This document shows, in pieces, positions 6,720 through 9,209 of a stretch of 9,209 nucleotides of DNA (positions are counted from its first letter, which is position 1; each line of letters starts with the position of its first letter). A program made the position numbers and the translations under genes. The stretch covers positions 1-9,209 of the forward strand of contig JAKJCD010000040.1 in NCBI GenBank assembly GCA_022706625.1. Direction: 5' to 3'. Under the pieces are notes generated by a model. It was given only the letters and a program-made list of their open reading frames with translations. It was not told where the DNA came from and did no database searches. The stretch comes from Bacillota bacterium. Its GTDB lineage: Bacteria > Bacillota > Clostridia > Peptostreptococcales > Anaerovoracaceae.

Positions 6720-6729
6720 CCTCCTCCTT
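6720..6729 (-). promoter_or_regulatory. Strong ribosome binding site fixing the TTG start of spoIVA
   Basis: AAGGAGGAGG on the minus strand ends 6 nt before the TTG at 6713-6711. The very strong site may compensate for the TTG codon. The next in-frame ATG is residue 10, too far downstream, and the N-terminus from TTG aligns with known SpoIVA. Confidence 0.85.
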
Positions 6730-6750
6730 CACATTGCACTATGTCTGTAC

Positions 6751-6779
6751 AATATATTAGGATGGCATTCTCAATATGC
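6751..6779 (-). promoter_or_regulatory. Sigma-E-like promoter of spoIVA
   Basis: On the minus strand, GCATATT (6779-6773) and AATATATT (6758-6751) are separated by 14 nt. These fit the sigma-E consensus recalled as KMATATT, 14-15 nt, CATAYWNT: the -35 matches fully and the -10 mismatches only at its first base. The spacing to the TTG start leaves a leader of about 30 nt. spoIVA is a known sigma-E gene in B. subtilis, which supports the reading. Confidence 0.7.
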
Positions 6780-6780
6780 A

Positions 6781-6801
6781 CAAAAAAAGGGCGAAATGCC
6801 C
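6781..6801 (-). terminator. Intrinsic terminator of miaB
   Basis: On the minus strand GGGC-ATTTC-GCCC is followed directly by seven T residues (6788-6782). It starts 26 nt after the miaB stop and sits just upstream of the spoIVA promoter. The stem is short (4 bp) but all G-C. Confidence 0.75.
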
Positions 6802-6827
6802 ATTGAAATAATCGGTATTGCCTGCCG

Positions 6828-8177
6828 TCATACTTCTGACGCCCGGCCGGTTAAACTGAATGTTGTGCTGTTAGTTATCAGCACCTTGACGATATGACCC
6901 GACACATCGCTGTCAGCCTTGAAATTGACAAGCTTATGCCCTCCGGTCCTGCCGGTGAACAAGGCTGCATTTGTTTTACTTTTCCCCTCCGCAAGCACTT
7001 CTTCCGTCGTCCCTACCAGTGCTTTGTTTTTTTCTGCGGATGTGATATTCAAGATATTTACCAGCCGGTTGAATCTGTCATGCTTTATGCTTTCCGGCAC
7101 CTGATCTTTGAAATCCTCCGCAGGAGTGCCCTTCCGGGCTGAGTAAAGGAATGTAAAGGCCGAATCAAAGCCCACCGTTTTGACCAGGTTAAGGGTTGCA
7201 TCAAAATCCTGCTCAGTCTCGCCGGGGAATCCGACTATGATATCAGTTGTAATAGCGATGTCCGGCACTCTGCTTCTAAGCCTCTCCACTAATTTTAGAT
7301 AAGCTTCCGCCGTATATTTCCTGTTCATCATTGAAAGAATTTTTGTGCTCCCGGATTGAACAGGAAGATGGATATGCGGGCAGAGTTTTTCGCATGAAAC
7401 ATATGCTTCGATCAGTTCCTCCGAAAGGTCTTTAGGGTGAGAGGTCATAAACCTTATCCTTTCCAAGCCTTCTGTTTTATTCAAAAGGCAGATCAACTCC
7501 GCAAAGCTTGTTTCTTTTTTTATTTCTGAGTCCTCTTCGCTTACCATGCCTTGATAGGAATTAACGTTCTGTCCCAACAGGGTTATTTCCCTTACACCGT
7601 CTTCAACCAAACGGTACACCTCATGTAATATGGCTTTGGGTTCTCTGCTCCTTTCTCTTCCTCTCGTGAATGGTACTATGCAGTAGGTGCAGAAATTGTC
7701 GCAGCCGTACATTATATTGACAAAGGCTTTATAAGGGTTCTTCCTCATAGAGGGAAGACCTTCGATGATGTTTTCGGCTCTTCCCCATACAGCTACGATC
7801 TTCTCTCTTTCGTTGAGAACATTTGCAAGCAACTCAGGGAACTCATGAATATTATGTGTGCCGAAAATCAAATCTACCCAGGGGTATTTAGCTTTAAGCG
7901 TTTCGATAATATGCTGCTGCTGCATCATACAACCGCAAACGGCAACCACTGTGTCAGGCCTCTCCCTTTTGACCGCCTTCAACTGCCCTAATGTACCGAA
8001 AAACCGCTTATCCGCATTTTCTCGAACGCTGCAGGTGTTGATCACGATCACATCTGCCTGATTCCTGACGGGGCTTTCGTAATAGCCTGAATCCCGAAGC
8101 ATTCCCGCCAAAGTCTCCGAGTCCCTTTCATTCATCTGACATCCGAATGTCTGTATATAAAAGCTCTTGTTTCTCAA
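6828..8177 (-). CDS. miaB: tRNA-2-methylthio-N6-dimethylallyladenosine synthase
   Basis: This 449-residue radical SAM methylthiotransferase adds the 2-methylthio group to i6A37 in tRNAs reading UNN codons. The N-terminal domain has the three auxiliary iron-sulfur cluster cysteines C13 (FGCQMN), C49 (NTCSVRE) and C83 (VCGCM). The radical SAM motif is C159-x3-C163-x2-C166 in YGCDNFCTYC, followed by the conserved IVPFTRGRERSR. LPVQSGS (271-277) and DIIVGFPGET (312-321) are further core blocks, and residues from about 384 form the TRAM RNA-binding domain. The NADKRFFGTLGQLK context and overall length favour MiaB over MtaB or RimO. The start is TTG 8177, set by AAGGAGG with 7 nt spacing. A strong sigma-A promoter precedes it. 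The usual neighbour mutS is not visible. Confidence 0.96.
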   Translation of the reverse strand: MRNKSFYIQTFGCQMNERDSETLAGMLRDSGYYESPVRNQADVIVINTCSVRENADKRFFGTLGQLKAVKRERPDTVVAVCGCMMQQQHIIETLKAKYPWVDLIFGTHNIHEFPELLANVLNEREKIVAVWGRAENIIEGLPSMRKNPYKAFVNIMYGCDNFCTYCIVPFTRGRERSREPKAILHEVYRLVEDGVREITLLGQNVNSYQGMVSEEDSEIKKETSFAELICLLNKTEGLERIRFMTSHPKDLSEELIEAYVSCEKLCPHIHLPVQSGSTKILSMMNRKYTAEAYLKLVERLRSRVPDIAITTDIIVGFPGETEQDFDATLNLVKTVGFDSAFTFLYSARKGTPAEDFKDQVPESIKHDRFNRLVNILNITSAEKNKALVGTTEEVLAEGKSKTNAALFTGRTGGHKLVNFKADSDVSGHIVKVLITNSTTFSLTGRASEV

Positions 8178-8184
8178 CCCTCAT

Positions 8185-8191
8185 CCTCCTT
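8185..8191 (-). promoter_or_regulatory. Ribosome binding site fixing the TTG start of miaB
   Basis: AAGGAGG lies 7 nt before TTG at 8177-8175 on the minus strand. The ATG seen at 8184-8182 overlaps the spacer and is in another frame, so it is not the start. Confidence 0.82.
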
Positions 8192-8204
8192 ACCGTACTA
8201 TGGC

Positions 8205-8233
8205 ATTGTACCATTATTTCTTGACGGTTTCAA
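8205..8233 (-). promoter_or_regulatory. Sigma-A promoter of miaB
   Basis: On the minus strand, TTGAAA (8233-8228), a 17-nt spacer and TACAAT (8210-8205) form a near-consensus promoter. TG plus one base before the -10 makes it extended. The leader to the TTG start would be only about 20 nt, just enough for the ribosome binding site. Confidence 0.75.
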
Positions 8234-8249
8234 AGAAAAGCTGTAGACT
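8221..8249 (+). promoter_or_regulatory. Putative promoter of the threonine ammonia-lyase gene
   Basis: TTGACG (8221-8226), 17 nt and TAGACT (8244-8249) give a plausible sigma-A promoter with a leader of about 38 nt. It overlaps the divergent miaB promoter. A perfect TATAAT at 8274-8279 is nearer, but transcripts from it would begin at or after the ribosome binding site, so it is less likely to serve this gene. Confidence 0.5.
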
Positions 8250-8293
8250 GTTTTGTATATTTAATAATGAATGTATAATTAATGGAGGCGATT

Positions 8294-9209
8294 ATGAAGG
8301 CTGAACTTATTAAAAAATTTTTGGAAGCTGACCATCGGGAGAATATAGAAAGGGCTGCTGTCGCTCTTAAGCCCATATTGTTGAATACCCGACTTATCCG
8401 CAGCGAATTTTTCAGCAGAGAGCATGGCTGCAATGTGTTTATGAAACCGGAAAATTTGCAAAGGACAGGATCTTTTAAAATCCGCGGTGCATATAACAAA
8501 ATTTCAAGCCTTACTGCAGAAGAAAAAAAGCACGGAGTCATTTCTTCTTCGGCAGGGAATCATGCCCAAGGCGTAGCATACTCAGCAAGAGAAAAAGGGA
8601 TCCGCTCCACTATCGTTATGCCTAATGTAACACCTCTTTTAAAGGTAGACGCAACAAAAGCCTACGGTTCCAAGGTCATCCTTCACGGCGACGTCTACGA
8701 TGAAGCTTACCGCTATGCCATGGAGCTGTCCGAAAGAGACGGATATACTTTTGTTCATCCTTTCGATGATTACGATGTTATCTGCGGTCAGGGGACCATA
8801 GGCCCGGAAATACTTAAGGAATTGCCGGAAACGGATGAAATACTGATCCCCATCGGCGGCGGCGGTTTGATATCAGGAATAGCCCTTGCGATCAAAACCA
8901 TGAAACCATCAGTCAAAATAATAGGAGTTGTTCCTGCAGGAGCAATGGCAATGAAAATCTCCCTCGAGGAAGGGCAGGTTTCCCGTCTTGCATCGCTTAA
9001 AACCGTAGCGGAAGGCGTTGCGGTGAAACAACCCGGTGATCTCACATTTGCCATCACACAGAAGTATGTGGACGATATAATCACCGTTACTGAAAAAGAA
9101 ATCATGGAAGCCGTGCTTCTGCTTATAGAAAAGCACAAAATAGTGGCTGAAACGGCAGGAGCCATATCCCTTGCAGGACTCAGAAAGCGTACGGCAAAAG
9201 ATAAAAATA
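8294..9209 (+). CDS. ilvA: Threonine ammonia-lyase (threonine dehydratase), partial
   Basis: The first 305 residues are present; the reading frame is still open at the right edge. This PLP enzyme deaminates threonine to 2-oxobutanoate and ammonia, the first step from threonine to isoleucine, or a catabolic step in fermenters. Seen are the PLP-lysine motif in TGSFKIRGAYN (K62), SSSAGNHAQGVAYSA (84-98), the phosphate-binding GGGGLISG (188-195) and the late ETAGAISLAG block (286-295). The ATG at 8294 follows GGAGG (8284-8288) with 5 nt spacing. It diverges from miaB with overlapping promoters. Whether it is the anabolic type or the catabolic (TdcB-like) type depends on the C-terminus, where a regulatory ACT domain may lie outside the window, so the ilvA symbol is provisional. 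Serine could also be a substrate. Confidence 0.93.
   Translation, partial: MKAELIKKFLEADHRENIERAAVALKPILLNTRLIRSEFFSREHGCNVFMKPENLQRTGSFKIRGAYNKISSLTAEEKKHGVISSSAGNHAQGVAYSAREKGIRSTIVMPNVTPLLKVDATKAYGSKVILHGDVYDEAYRYAMELSERDGYTFVHPFDDYDVICGQGTIGPEILKELPETDEILIPIGGGGLISGIALAIKTMKPSVKIIGVVPAGAMAMKISLEEGQVSRLASLKTVAEGVAVKQPGDLTFAITQKYVDDIITVTEKEIMEAVLLLIEKHKIVAETAGAISLAGLRKRTAKDKN

Noticed and set aside
8230..8541. Minus-strand open frame overlapping the start of the threonine ammonia-lyase gene
   Set aside because: It is antisense to conserved PLP-enzyme motifs and crosses the divergent promoter region.
8788..9165. Minus-strand 125-codon open frame at the right end
   Set aside because: It is antisense to the GGGGLISG region of the ammonia-lyase; the translated peptide is low-complexity shadow sequence.

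Overview
The window looks like an ordinary chromosomal stretch from an endospore-forming member of the Bacillota, most likely class Clostridia. The main evidence is a full-length SpoIVA, the spore-coat ATPase found only in endospore formers. It is supported by strong AGGAGG-type ribosome binding sites, frequent TTG starts, moderate GC, and LysM domains ending in the CIP-type motif common in clostridia. The genus cannot be read from the sequence.

Layout from left to right. A site-2-protease-family (M50) gene is cut off by the left edge and runs leftward (1-288). Diverging from it is a four-LysM protein with a proline-rich 13-residue tandem repeat (416-1339). A hairpin (1347-1371) separates it from the convergent glyA (serine hydroxymethyltransferase, 1392-2642, minus). 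Thioredoxin (2885-3211) and a cardiolipin-synthase-type phospholipase D protein (3251-4711) follow on the plus strand and probably form one transcript. Next is a small YdcZ-type DMT membrane protein (4778-5215), whose ribosome binding site and start codon lie in a perfect 10-bp inverted repeat. The minus strand then carries spoIVA (5235-6713) and, upstream of it, miaB (6828-8177). An intrinsic terminator and a sigma-E-like promoter separate these two, so they are likely separate transcripts. A threonine ammonia-lyase gene (8294 to the right edge, incomplete) diverges from miaB.

The genes do not form one pathway. They combine housekeeping functions (one-carbon metabolism, thiol redox, membrane lipid synthesis, tRNA modification, threonine deamination) with sporulation (SpoIVA, possibly the LysM protein). 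I see no mobile element, CRISPR array, RNA gene, toxin or defence module, and no convincing new system. The points most worth a second look are the occluding hairpin on the YdcZ gene, the sigma-E-like promoter of spoIVA, the overlapping divergent promoters between miaB and the threonine ammonia-lyase gene, and the repeat-bearing LysM protein, which is a candidate spore-surface or envelope protein.
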